From NCBI GenBank assembly GCA_028723455.1, contig JAQYEW010000004.1, forward strand, positions 1 to 61,617: a DNA stretch of 61,617 bases, given 5' to 3'. The first letter of the stretch is position 1, and every line of letters starts with the position of its first letter. Below, piece by piece: positions 46,531 to 55,163 of this stretch. This stretch comes from Prevotellaceae bacterium (GTDB lineage: Bacteria > Bacteroidota > Bacteroidia > Bacteroidales > Bacteroidaceae). The notes under the pieces are model-generated. The model saw only the letters and a list, made by a program, of their open reading frames with translations, searched no databases and had not been told where the DNA came from. Both the position numbers and the translations under genes were made by a program.

Positions 46531-46562
46531 TTTGTGTAATTAAAAACTTTCCTCTACCTTTG
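46531..46562 (+). promoter_or_regulatory. Promoter of tRNA-Met
   Basis: TTTG (46531-46534) and TACCTTTG (46555-46562) are 20 bp apart, placing the transcript start about 12 bp before the tRNA. Confidence 0.75.
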
Positions 46563-46580
46563 CACTCGCAAACGAAGGAT

Positions 46581-46654
46581 GGCGGGATAGCTCAGCTGGT
46601 TAGAGCGTCGGATTCATAATCCGAAGGTCATGGGTTCAAGTCCCATTCCCGCTA
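46581..46654 (+). tRNA. tRNA-Met (CAT anticodon)
   Basis: The 74-nt cloverleaf has acceptor arms GGCGGGA and TCCCGCT with a G1:U72 pair and discriminator A. The D-arm is GCTCAGCTGGTTAGAGC, the anticodon arm TCGGA-TTCATAA-TCCGA with anticodon CAT, and the T-arm ATGGGTTCAAGTCCCAT. CCA is not encoded. It resembles elongator tRNA-Met. A CAT tRNA modified by TilS to read Ile (AUA) cannot be excluded from sequence alone. Confidence 0.95.
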
Positions 46655-46667
46655 CAATGAAAGTATA

Positions 46668-46704
46668 GGGACCCACGACACAAAAAGCGTTGGTCCTTTT
46701 TTTT
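46668..46704 (+). terminator. Terminator of tRNA-Met
   Basis: GGACCCACG (46669-46677) pairs with CGTTGGTCC (46688-46696), one mismatch, followed by eight T. Confidence 0.85.
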
Positions 46705-46724
46705 GTTAGTAAAACATATTGTTT

Positions 46725-46803
46725 AATCAGGGGTGCTGCGCCGGTTGGTGTGGCTGAGAACAAACCCTAAGTAATCTGAACCGGGTAATGCCGGCGTAGA
46801 AAG
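46725..46803 (+). ncRNA. TPP riboswitch (THI element)
   Basis: The conserved blocks are in order: CAGGGGTGC, GGCTGAGA, ACCCTAAGTAATCTGAACCG (the ACCC...GAACCTGA-type core), GGGTAATGCCGGCGTAGA. The GTAGAAAG end is directly followed by the ATG of the TonB receptor at 46804. Folding of P1 upon thiamine pyrophosphate binding would therefore cover the ribosome-binding region and start codon. This supports translational rather than terminator-based control. Confidence 0.93.
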
Positions 46804-49203
46804 ATGAACAAGAAAAACACGACAGGAGTGAGTTGTGTGGCCCTTGCGCTGATTTTTGGCGCAAACGCGGCCACGAGTGTCAATGCAGCCGAGACGGATT
46901 CGACGCGTGTGGACAGTCTGCACGAAGTGATGGTGCAGGGTGTGAGGGTTTCGCCCAACGCCCCTTTTGCCGTATCCAGAATCAACGGACGCGAGATGCA
47001 GTCCTTTGCCCGCACGGGTCAGGAGTTGCCTTTCCTCTTTGCACGTACGCCAGGCGTGGTGGCATGGAGCGAAAACGGATTAGGAACGGGAACCACCTAT
47101 ATGCGTATGCGCGGTTCGGCAGGCAGCCGTATCAACGTAACGCTGGACGGCGTGGCCCTCAACTCGCCGGAGGACCAGACGGTCTTCTGGGCCAACATGA
47201 ATTCGTACGCCGCATTGATGGGCAGCGCGCAGATTCAGCGAGGCGTGGGCAGCAGCACGAACGGCGACGGTGCCTTCGGCGGCACGGTGGCCCTGCAAAC
47301 CAAATCGCCGCGCCTGCAGCCCAGCGGACAGTTGAGCCTGAGTTACGGTTCGTATGACACGTATAACCTGGGGGGCGATTTCTCTACCGGACTCATCGGT
47401 AACAACGTTGTTTTGGAGGGATCCATGCGCCATACGGGCACGGACGGATACATCCATGGCACCGGCGGCAACAGCGGCAGCTACTTCGGCGGCATCACCT
47501 TTATGAACAATGCCCGTTCGTTCAAGCTCAGCTACAAGAACATCGGCAATTACGAGATGACCGGCCAGGCATGGAACGGCGTTACGGCCGGCAATGGCGA
47601 CTACAGCCTGAATGCCTACGACGGCATCCGTACTTACAAGGACATGTACGAGCGCGGATTGGGACGCTTCAACAGTCTCTACGAGCGTTTCGCTTTGGAT
47701 TACGACAACTGGGCTCCCGTAAAGGATGCCAATGGCAACTATACTGCCACACGCTATCAGATGTCCGACGGAACGCCCTGGCCCAAGGCTACGGACAATT
47801 TCTGGCAGAACCATAGCCTGCTGAATGCTTCGTGGGCCATCAATCCCTATTGGAGCGCGACGGCCACGCTGCATTATACCTACGGCCATGGCTATTACAA
47901 GGAATTCCGCCCCGACAACAAGGCCAGCAAGTTCGGCCTGCCCTATGTCGACGGCAAGGGCAAGAGCCAACGTACCGATTTCGTGCGCCAGAAAGGGCTT
48001 ACGCAACACACCTACGGCGTGGTGGCCAGCGTCAATTACAAACGCGACCGCTGGGACGTTGTGGGCGGCCTGAATCTGCAAAACTTTGATGCCAACCATT
48101 ACGGCTACCTGACCTATGTGGCCGACGAGGCCATACGGAAGGCGGTGCTGAAGAACGGCAAGTACAAGTATTACGACAGCGATGCCGACAAGAACGATTA
48201 TAGTATCTTCCTCAAAGGCACCTACCACATCACGCCAAGGCTGGATGCCTTTGCCGATGTCCAGTACCGCCGCGTAAGTTTCCGGACCGACGGTATCAAC
48301 GACCGCTTCCTGGCCAATGCCGACGGCACGTATTCCAACCAGCCCCTGAATATCGATGAAAAATACGGCTTCGTGAACCCCAAGGCCGGCCTCAGTTATC
48401 ATGTTGGCGGCCATAAGGCCTATGTAAGTTACGCCCTGGCCCACCGCGAACCGGAGCGCAACAACTTTACGGACAATTACAATTATCCCGCTCCTAAGGC
48501 CGAAAGCCTGCATGATTTCGAGCTGGGCTATAGCTATAACCACCGACGCTGGTTTGCAGGCATCGGAGCCTACGCCATGCTCTACCACAACCAGTTTGTA
48601 CAGACGGGCGAGCAGAGCGAGATCGGCGAGGCCCTGACCACGAACATCAGGCGTAGCCAACGCTTGGGCGTCGAGTTGCAGGGCGGCGTCAGTCTGACGC
48701 AGTGGCTCAGCCTGGAGGGTAACGCAGCCCTGAGCCTGAACCAGATCAAGGACTTTGACGAGGTTGTGGAGACCTACGACGGCGACTGGCGTTGGAAACC
48801 CTCCACCACGGTCCATTACGACAACAGCACGCTGGCCTTCAGCCCCTCGGCCATCGTGAACGGTTTTGTGGACTTCCATCACAAGGGTTTCCGCGCTACC
48901 TGGCACACGAACTTCGTCAGCCGTCAGTACCTGGACAATACGGAGAACAAGCAGCGGTCGCTGCCCAAGTATTCGCAGTCGAACCTGCACATGAGTTATG
49001 AGCTGCGTGTGGACCGCCACCTGAAAAGCGTTGTCTTCGGCCTGAACCTGAACAATCTCTTCAATGCGCGCTATGCCGCCGGCGGATGGGTGTACAGTGC
49101 CATCGTGGGCGACAGCTATCCCGAACAGAACCGCTATTATCAGATGGGCTATGTTCCTATGGCCGGCTTCACCGCTATGGGCAGTGTGGCCGTGAAATTC
49201 TAA
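46804..49203 (+). CDS. TonB-dependent receptor for thiamine (TPP-riboswitch controlled)
   Basis: The 799-residue protein has a signal peptide ending ATSVNAA and a short linker, without the carboxypeptidase-like N-domain of many Bacteroidetes receptors. The plug is clear: HEVMVQGVRVSPNAPFAVSR, FLFARTPGVVAWSENGLGTG, YMRMRGSAGSRINVTLDGV and GVGSSTNGDGAFGGTVAL. The barrel ends FTAMGSVAVKF. Control by the TPP riboswitch and the PnuT-type gene 10 bp downstream match the outer-membrane thiamine uptake pairs proposed for Bacteroidetes. Substrate (thiamine or its phosphates) is inferred from regulation. Confidence 0.9.
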   Translation: MNKKNTTGVSCVALALIFGANAATSVNAAETDSTRVDSLHEVMVQGVRVSPNAPFAVSRINGREMQSFARTGQELPFLFARTPGVVAWSENGLGTGTTYMRMRGSAGSRINVTLDGVALNSPEDQTVFWANMNSYAALMGSAQIQRGVGSSTNGDGAFGGTVALQTKSPRLQPSGQLSLSYGSYDTYNLGGDFSTGLIGNNVVLEGSMRHTGTDGYIHGTGGNSGSYFGGITFMNNARSFKLSYKNIGNYEMTGQAWNGVTAGNGDYSLNAYDGIRTYKDMYERGLGRFNSLYERFALDYDNWAPVKDANGNYTATRYQMSDGTPWPKATDNFWQNHSLLNASWAINPYWSATATLHYTYGHGYYKEFRPDNKASKFGLPYVDGKGKSQRTDFVRQKGLTQHTYGVVASVNYKRDRWDVVGGLNLQNFDANHYGYLTYVADEAIRKAVLKNGKYKYYDSDADKNDYSIFLKGTYHITPRLDAFADVQYRRVSFRTDGINDRFLANADGTYSNQPLNIDEKYGFVNPKAGLSYHVGGHKAYVSYALAHREPERNNFTDNYNYPAPKAESLHDFELGYSYNHRRWFAGIGAYAMLYHNQFVQTGEQSEIGEALTTNIRRSQRLGVELQGGVSLTQWLSLEGNAALSLNQIKDFDEVVETYDGDWRWKPSTTVHYDNSTLAFSPSAIVNGFVDFHHKGFRATWHTNFVSRQYLDNTENKQRSLPKYSQSNLHMSYELRVDRHLKSVVFGLNLNNLFNARYAAGGWVYSAIVGDSYPEQNRYYQMGYVPMAGFTAMGSVAVKF

Positions 49204-49213
49204 ACCATTGCTT

Positions 49214-49807
49214 ATGGATCAGATGCTTGAGATTGCCGGGCTTTTGCTGGGCCTGCTGTATCTCTACTTCGAGTTCAAGGCCAACCGCTGGATGTGGTTG
49301 GCCTCGCTCATGATGACGTGTATCTCGCTTTATGTGTATTGGAACCATGGCCTGTATGCCGATTTCGGTATCAATGTCTACTATTTGCTGGCGGCTGTCT
49401 ATGGCTTTGCCTGTTGGTCGCTGGGTCTTTCGCTGACAAGGGAAAAGCGGAAGGCCGCGGACCCACTGCCTATCTCGCGCACGCCTCTGGCCAAATGGCC
49501 CCGCCTCGTGGCGGCCTTCACGGTAATCTATGCCCTTATTGTCTGTATCCTCTTGTATTGGACGGACAGCACGGTGCCTTATCTTGACGCACTGAACACC
49601 TCGCTCAGCATCATCGCCACGTGGATGCAGACGCGCAAGTGGGTGGAGCAGTGGCTTGTCTGGCTGGTGGTGGATGCTGTCAGCGTGGGCCTGTACATCA
49701 AGAAAGGCATAGAGCCCTACGCGGTGCTCTACGCCGTATATACGGTGCTGGCCTATGTAGGCTATGTCCATTGGCTGCGCAAGATGCGGCGGCAGGACAA
49801 GGCTTAA
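49214..49807 (+). CDS. pnuT: PnuC-family thiamine transporter (PnuT)
   Basis: The 197-residue protein starts at ATG 49214, not the in-frame TTG at 49208. It has about seven membrane segments: MLEIAGLLLGLLYLYFEFK, WMWLASLMMTCISLYVYWN, GINVYYLLAAVYGFACWSLG and others. The family block WMQTRKWVEQWLVWLVVDAV and a C-terminal YTVLAYVGYVHWLRK follow. PnuC-type carriers take up vitamins by facilitated diffusion and trapping by phosphorylation. Position behind a TPP riboswitch assigns thiamine. The last 35 codons are repeated at 53340-53446. No thiamine pyrophosphokinase gene follows, where relatives often have one. Confidence 0.9.
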   Translation: MDQMLEIAGLLLGLLYLYFEFKANRWMWLASLMMTCISLYVYWNHGLYADFGINVYYLLAAVYGFACWSLGLSLTREKRKAADPLPISRTPLAKWPRLVAAFTVIYALIVCILLYWTDSTVPYLDALNTSLSIIATWMQTRKWVEQWLVWLVVDAVSVGLYIKKGIEPYAVLYAVYTVLAYVGYVHWLRKMRRQDKA

Positions 49808-49809
49808 TA
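49703..49809 (+). repeat. 107-bp direct repeat, copy 1 (3' end of pnuT)
   Basis: Aligned without gaps to 53340-53446, I count 12 mismatches in 107 positions (about 89% identity), mostly transitions. The second copy lies just after the M16 protease gene. Confidence 0.93.
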
Positions 49810-49953
49810 AACCGGTGCTTGTGTCGGATTTGACTTTTTGATACGAAAGAACCGTTAGGCCTGTCATCCTGCTTCCTCAAATCCACGCCTGTTTGGATCC
49901 GTTCTGGAGAAAAAGGAGGACCTGATGCCGCTCTCGTGCAGCGTAAATACATC

Positions 49954-49987
49954 GTCGGGGCAAAACATCTATTTGTTTTGTCCCGAC
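49954..49987 (+). terminator. Hairpin downstream of pnuT
   Basis: GTCGGGGCAAAACA (49954-49967) pairs with TGTTTTGTCCCGAC (49974-49987), one G:T pair, with no long T tract. The 587-bp gap 49808-50394 holds this hairpin and otherwise nothing I can assign. Confidence 0.6.
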
Positions 49988-50394
49988 TAACGGTATGTTT
50001 TTGTCCTTTCTATGCGTTGTTTTCCGGCAGTCAGCGGCTTGTTTTCATGCCTTTTCCGCCCCTTTTCACCCGGATTTTTTCTGATGTCTTTCCTATTCCG
50101 TTGAATATCAGCGTCCGCTTCGCCCTTGATTTCTGCCCTTAAAATCGCCCGAGGCGCAAGGCGTTTCAAAGAACCGCCTTCTGACGGGTTTGTGATTTGT
50201 CAGATTGAAATTGAAATCACGGTTTTTGCTGACAAAAGGAAAGCGGATGTGTCTGGGGTAGTTCCCCGGGTTCCCGGCGATTCTTGTCAGAATTTCTATG
50301 CTTCTTTTGCGAAAATCAACATAATTATGTAACTTCGTCTTTGCTGATTATAGCGGTTCCCTTTAAGAACTATAGTACCATATATATTACGACC

Positions 50395-53286
50395 ATGAAA
50401 AAGTTTTGCATACAATCTGCTCTATTGCTTTTGTTGCCACTTGCATCTTATGCGCAAAATAACAGCGTTGTACAAAAGCAGTCGTATGTCCATACCGACA
50501 TCATTGACCAGCAAACGCTGCCCGCTGACACCGCACTTCGACAGGGAGTGCTGGAGAATGGTTTTACCTACTACGTCATCAGGAACGACAAGGAGAAAAA
50601 CCGCTCAGACCTGCGTCTGCTCGTTCGTGCCGGCTCTCTCCTGGAAAAAGACAATGAGCGGGGCATTGCCCACTTCGTGGAACACATGTTTGTGAAAGGC
50701 AGCAAACATTTTCCCGGCTTGCAATCCCTGGAGTTTATGCACAGGAACGGCATATCTTTCGGTCACGACAGCAATGCCGGCACGGGGCATGGGGCTGTTC
50801 GATTCATGCTGAATAATATTCCCACGGAGAACACGCCGATCCTTGACTCCTGCCTTCTGCTTCTGCGTGATGTGGCAGGAGACATGACCATCTCCAAGGA
50901 AGCCGTGAAGAGCGAGCATAACGTGATCGTTGAGGAATGGCGTCGGTTGAATATCTATTCGTTCGGACAACAGTTGCATAAGGACCTGCTGGGCAATTCA
51001 CTTTACGCACAGCGAAGCCCCATCGGTGATGTAGACATCGTGGGAAACTGCTCGCGGAAACTCGTGCGCAATTTCTACAGACGTTGGTACCAACCGCAAA
51101 ACGAAGCGATTGTGGTCGTTGGAGACTTTGATCCGGACCAGATGGTGGAGAAGGTGCGCACCTTGTTCGGCAACATGAAACGGGGCAGCACGGTAGCCCC
51201 GCCTTTCCCCTCCTTCCCCGAATCCGATGCGCCCCGCTTTACTTTCTATCAAGACGAGAATATATCTTGCCACAGCGTAGCTTGGATTTTCCGACTGCCG
51301 GAAATCAGCGTTGAGGAAATGATGACAGTGGGCGGACAACGCAAAGTATGGCTGCGCAACAGGGTCAGGGAATTATTGGAAAGGAAACTGGCGAAACTGG
51401 CTCAAAACCATAGCGACCTGTTGAATGCCAGCACAGCCTTGATAGACATCTCAGACACCGAGAAACAGCAATGTATGCTCTTTGGTATGCAAGCCCCTAC
51501 GGACAAATGGCAACAGGGAACCGAGAAATTGGCCATGATGCTGGAGCATATCCGACGCCATGGATTCAAGGACGAGGACTGGAAAGAAGCCGGCGAAAGA
51601 CGAGAGCCAATGTATAACGCCGATTCAACGGCCATCCTTTGGAATGACACCACCCTGCTCAAGCCCCAAAAGGAAGAAAACAGAGAGATTACAGAACGGC
51701 TCACACAATGTTTCTTCCGGAACAAGCAGTACAGCAACAGCAGGAACACCATACTTGCCGGCTACCATTTTGCCAACTCAGTTACAGGAGAACAACTTCA
51801 CGAGACATTCAAGGAGATTGCAAACAGCAACAATGTGCTCGTTGCGACCATTGTGCCCAGAAATTCCACTTTACCCCAAGAAAGCGAAGTGCGCGGAATC
51901 TTCGAACGCGTGAAGGCGATGAGCGATGAAGAATTAGCTTCTGTAGATGTAAGAAAAGCCCAACGGTTAGGTATCATTCAGGTTGACTCCATGGATTTCA
52001 ACCTGACGCCAGGCACTGTCGAGAAAACAATCGTACACAACGACAGCACTACGGAACTATGGCTTTCAAACGGCATCAAAGTAATGATGCTCAAAAGAAA
52101 AAACGGATTCAGACACCTGACAGAAAGAGAATACGAGATGAGAATCGCGCGTCCGTCAGGCTATTCCGTGCTGAGTGATGATGATTTCCCTTACCGGACC
52201 ATGCTGTCATTTTCATCTTGTGTCAGACAATATGAATCAAGCGGGATTAAAAACAACGTTTTTGTTACCAGAGAATTTGAAGACTATTTCGACACCTCTG
52301 TCTTCCCTGACTGCATTAGCGATGATGCCTCGTACATGGAAAAATACTTCAAAGCGATGTACGCGACCCTAACCAGCACCGAAGTTGACTCCGTGGCCTT
52401 TGAAGAAGAACTCAATGACATGCGGGCCGATGCGCTAACCCATGCCAATCCCATGAGTCAAGCATTTAACAGACTCAATTCAATGCATCTGCAAGGGCTC
52501 CAAAGGGATAGGAAATTTCAGCCAGAGGATGTGGCGAAACTTAATATCAACCGTTTCAGGGAGGTGGTAAAAGACTACTGTTCCAACTACAATGGTTCTG
52601 TGATGTATGTCGTTGGCATCGAGGGGCTTGATAGCGTCGTTCCTTTTCTCCTGAAATACGTGGCTACGCTTCCCTCCAAGCCAGAACCTGTGAAACGGGC
52701 GGTATGGCCTGCCAACCATTACAAAACAACGAACAGCACGCATGTTGAAAAGGTCAGTCATTCCAGTCCTCTCTGTTTGGCATACCTTTGCTACACTTGG
52801 GAGAAAGGTTTTGTGTACAATGCGGAGCAACACGCCAAGAACGAAGTGCTCAGGTACGTCATTTCGCATCTATTGCTCAACAAACTGCGCATACAACATA
52901 GCGATGTCTATACGCCATCATGCGACATTACGGAGAATCAGTACCCTGTCAACCAAATGCAGTGCAACATCGCTTTCTCCTGCAATCCTACTCAACGCGA
53001 ACGCATCGTTCAAGATGCGAAGCAAATCATCGAGGAAATGGCAAACGGCAATCTCATCACGCAGCAGTTCATAGACAATTACATGAAGAATCGCGAAAAG
53101 GAGAAACACGAAGAGAATAATTCTGACAGGCTACGCAGCTTGATGGAAAAGGATATGGGGTATGTAACAATCGACCCCAACGACCTTAGCTACCTTAAAA
53201 AGGTTACACCGGCCTCTCTCAAGGCACATGTCAGACAACTGCTCAAGCAAGGGAATGTGCACGTCGGGTATTTCACCACAGAATAA
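50395..53286 (+). CDS. M16 family zinc metalloprotease (PqqL/pitrilysin-like)
   Basis: The start at MKKFCIQSALLLLL gives 963 residues with a signal peptide ending ASYAQ. The inverted zinc motif HFVEH (His93, Glu96, His97) is in RGIAHFVEHMFVKGS, and the distal acidic residues lie in EAVKSEHNVIVEEW. Four M16 domains are implied by the length, with a second, inactive half beginning near residue 490. PqqL-type proteins degrade peptides in the periplasm and can release iron or heme from host proteins. Its gene sits between direct repeats of the pnuT 3' end and has no functional tie to thiamine genes. A promoter match is weak (CGTCTTTG near 50336). Confidence 0.88.
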   Translation: MKKFCIQSALLLLLPLASYAQNNSVVQKQSYVHTDIIDQQTLPADTALRQGVLENGFTYYVIRNDKEKNRSDLRLLVRAGSLLEKDNERGIAHFVEHMFVKGSKHFPGLQSLEFMHRNGISFGHDSNAGTGHGAVRFMLNNIPTENTPILDSCLLLLRDVAGDMTISKEAVKSEHNVIVEEWRRLNIYSFGQQLHKDLLGNSLYAQRSPIGDVDIVGNCSRKLVRNFYRRWYQPQNEAIVVVGDFDPDQMVEKVRTLFGNMKRGSTVAPPFPSFPESDAPRFTFYQDENISCHSVAWIFRLPEISVEEMMTVGGQRKVWLRNRVRELLERKLAKLAQNHSDLLNASTALIDISDTEKQQCMLFGMQAPTDKWQQGTEKLAMMLEHIRRHGFKDEDWKEAGERREPMYNADSTAILWNDTTLLKPQKEENREITERLTQCFFRNKQYSNSRNTILAGYHFANSVTGEQLHETFKEIANSNNVLVATIVPRNSTLPQESEVRGIFERVKAMSDEELASVDVRKAQRLGIIQVDSMDFNLTPGTVEKTIVHNDSTTELWLSNGIKVMMLKRKNGFRHLTEREYEMRIARPSGYSVLSDDDFPYRTMLSFSSCVRQYESSGIKNNVFVTREFEDYFDTSVFPDCISDDASYMEKYFKAMYATLTSTEVDSVAFEEELNDMRADALTHANPMSQAFNRLNSMHLQGLQRDRKFQPEDVAKLNINRFREVVKDYCSNYNGSVMYVVGIEGLDSVVPFLLKYVATLPSKPEPVKRAVWPANHYKTTNSTHVEKVSHSSPLCLAYLCYTWEKGFVYNAEQHAKNEVLRYVISHLLLNKLRIQHSDVYTPSCDITENQYPVNQMQCNIAFSCNPTQRERIVQDAKQIIEEMANGNLITQQFIDNYMKNREKEKHEENNSDRLRSLMEKDMGYVTIDPNDLSYLKKVTPASLKAHVRQLLKQGNVHVGYFTTE

Positions 53287-53339
53287 GGTTCGTTGATAGT
53301 CTAAAACTCATCACGAATGTGCAGGTCTTTTTACAATAA

Positions 53340-53446
53340 AAAGGCATAGAGTCCTTTGCAGTGCTCTATGCCGTGAATACGGTGCCGGCCTATGTAGGCC
53401 ATGTCCATCGGCTGCGCAAGATGCGGCGGCGGGACAAGGCTCAATA
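53340..53446 (+). repeat. 107-bp direct repeat, copy 2 (decayed 3' end of pnuT)
   Basis: In the pnuT frame it still reads KGIESFAVLYAVNTVPAYVG and on to RRRDKAQ-stop, one codon longer than the original. It has no start and is a remnant. Its last six bases overlap the stop codon region of the convergent DUF4488-like gene, so that gene's 3' end was set at or after the duplication. Confidence 0.9.
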
Positions 53447-53878
53447 GATGACGCGTGAGTAATACTCTGTGGACTTGCGTCCGTCGTCGGTTTGCCAGGT
53501 GATGCTCATGTGGTTGTAATCGATGATCTCGAACTCGACAACGGCCTTCTCGCCCTTGCCTCCCTCGCGGTCGCTGCGGAAGGTGGTGTTTTCCTCCAGC
53601 AGACCGGGCTTCACTACGCGCCACTTGCCTTCGTGCATGATGCGTGTCTTGCCCATGGGCGTTCCCAGACTCGTCAGGAACTGGTACTCGCCGTTCTTGC
53701 CATAGACCTTGTAGATGGGTCCGTAGACCTTTTCTCCGTTGCGCGCTTTCCCCTCGATCTGCCAGATGCCTGCCATGGTCTGTTGGCATGCTTTCTTTGA
53801 CATGGTGCTCACCTGAGCGCTGAGGGGGAGGGCGCAGAGACATGAAGCCACAACGGCGAGGATAAGTTTTGTTTTCAT
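53441..53878 (-). CDS. Small exported lipocalin-like protein (DUF4488-like)
   Basis: The 145-residue protein has a signal peptide ending ALPLSAQ. The rest is one small beta barrel: MAGIWQIEG, KVYGPIYKVYGKNGEYQFLT, GKWRVVKPGLLEENTTF, AVVEFEIIDYNHMSITWQ and a closing STEYYSRVIY. The GIWQ start and the strand pattern resemble DUF4488 and similar lipocalin-like families. Ligand unknown. It follows the PAP2-barrel gene by 32 bp and is probably the last gene of the operon that begins at 60671. Confidence 0.65.
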   Translation of the reverse strand: MKTKLILAVVASCLCALPLSAQVSTMSKKACQQTMAGIWQIEGKARNGEKVYGPIYKVYGKNGEYQFLTSLGTPMGKTRIMHEGKWRVVKPGLLEENTTFRSDREGGKGEKAVVEFEIIDYNHMSITWQTDDGRKSTEYYSRVIY

Positions 53879-53910
53879 GTTTTTTTGCTTTTAGGTTGTT
53901 ATGTGGTTTG

Positions 53911-55158
53911 TTAGAAGTGATAACCGATATTGGCTCCCACACGAATAATCTGGACGGGACTAAGTTCCTTGATGGGCGTGCTGCCCATCATGTAGTCCAG
54001 CGACAGGGCGTAGGAGAAATGGGTTCTTGCGCGCAGCTTGAGTGAGGCGCCAATCATGCCGCTGAAGCCTAAATAGGACTCTCCTTTCAATAGTTTGCGA
54101 GGCGTCTTGAACCATCGTGTCCCTCCCATGTTGATGTGAGCCTGTAAACTGAGGCGGTGAATCAGGGGCTGTTGGAAATAGATGCCGGGCAGGAAGGAGA
54201 TGTTGCGTGTGGCATCTGTGTAGGCATCATCGGTTTGGGTGGTGGTGTCGTCGTGTTTGTTATAAAGGATATTGCTTTGTCCGATCTGACCACCCACACC
54301 AAAGTGGCTGTTCCAGTACCAGGCACCTTCCAAGGCGATATATCCTCCGCTATGTACGTCCCATGTGTTGCCGTCGATGGTCGTGAGATGACGTTTCAGG
54401 GGGATGTAGTTTCCCGCACCGATGCCGATGAAACTCAGATGATTGTCGATTTCAGGAATGTATAGTTTTGTGCGGTCAAAGCTTTTCGGCGAATTGGGGA
54501 AAACAAGGTCGCTGAGCCAGTAGCCGAACTGTCCGGCCATCACGCCGATGCCGGCCCCTGCCAACACGTCGCTCATCCAATGGCGGTTGTTCAGCATACG
54601 CATACCGCCGATGCCGGCCGCTAAGGTGTAGCCCGAGATGCTGAGCCAGGGATAGCGTTTGCCATATTCTTTGTGGAGCAGGGTGGCCGTCAGAAAGGCG
54701 GTGGCCGTGTGTCCCGATGGAAAACTGTTGCGGCTGCTGCCGTCGGGCCGCATCAGGCGTACCGTGTACTTCATTCCGTTGACACCCGCGGCCATCAGGG
54801 CTGTGCTAAAGGCATCGGCCACCAGCATCTTGCCTATCGGGCTTCGGCCTTTTACGCCAGCCGCCTTCAAGCCCACCATCACTATGGCCGGAGAATATTG
54901 GAGATAGTCGTCCGCCTTGACTTTGAAGCGCGGTACGGACGTGTTGCGGTAATGACGGAACATCTTGTTGTGATGAACCTGCATCAGCCCGCCCACCACC
55001 AAGGGCAGGCCGATGTAGGTGCTGTGTACCCACCGGTTGGTGAAGAAACGCTCGCCGCGTGGCAGGATACTGTCGGGTGGATTCTGCGGCAGGCCCTCAT
55101 TGCCATGACAGCAAAGGCAGCAGTAGAAGAAAAGTGTCAAGGTTATTAGTATGCGCAT
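53911..55158 (-). CDS. PAP2 phosphatase fused to a C-terminal beta-barrel-like domain
   Basis: The start at MRILITLTLFFYC gives 415 residues with a signal peptide. The PAP2 domain (about residues 40-230) has all three motifs: KYTVRLMRPDG, SFPSGHTATAF and GMRMLNNRHWMSDV. The last ~180 residues are outer-membrane-like strands (LSFIGIGAGNYIPLKRHL, GYIALEGAWYWNSHFGVGGQ, FSYALSLDYMMG) ending IGYHF with a C-terminal Phe. PAP2 enzymes dephosphorylate lipid phosphates, such as undecaprenyl diphosphate or lipid A. The barrel half suggests action at the outer membrane. It begins 5 bp after mnmA. Confidence 0.8.
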   Translation of the reverse strand: MRILITLTLFFYCCLCCHGNEGLPQNPPDSILPRGERFFTNRWVHSTYIGLPLVVGGLMQVHHNKMFRHYRNTSVPRFKVKADDYLQYSPAIVMVGLKAAGVKGRSPIGKMLVADAFSTALMAAGVNGMKYTVRLMRPDGSSRNSFPSGHTATAFLTATLLHKEYGKRYPWLSISGYTLAAGIGGMRMLNNRHWMSDVLAGAGIGVMAGQFGYWLSDLVFPNSPKSFDRTKLYIPEIDNHLSFIGIGAGNYIPLKRHLTTIDGNTWDVHSGGYIALEGAWYWNSHFGVGGQIGQSNILYNKHDDTTTQTDDAYTDATRNISFLPGIYFQQPLIHRLSLQAHINMGGTRWFKTPRKLLKGESYLGFSGMIGASLKLRARTHFSYALSLDYMMGSTPIKELSPVQIIRVGANIGYHF

Positions 55159-55163
55159 GTGTC

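Noticed and set aside
53331..53942. Longer minus-strand gene covering the DUF4488-like gene
   Set aside because: Its C-terminal part is an antisense reading of the pnuT remnant and its frame is shifted from the conserved signal-peptide protein at 53441-53878.
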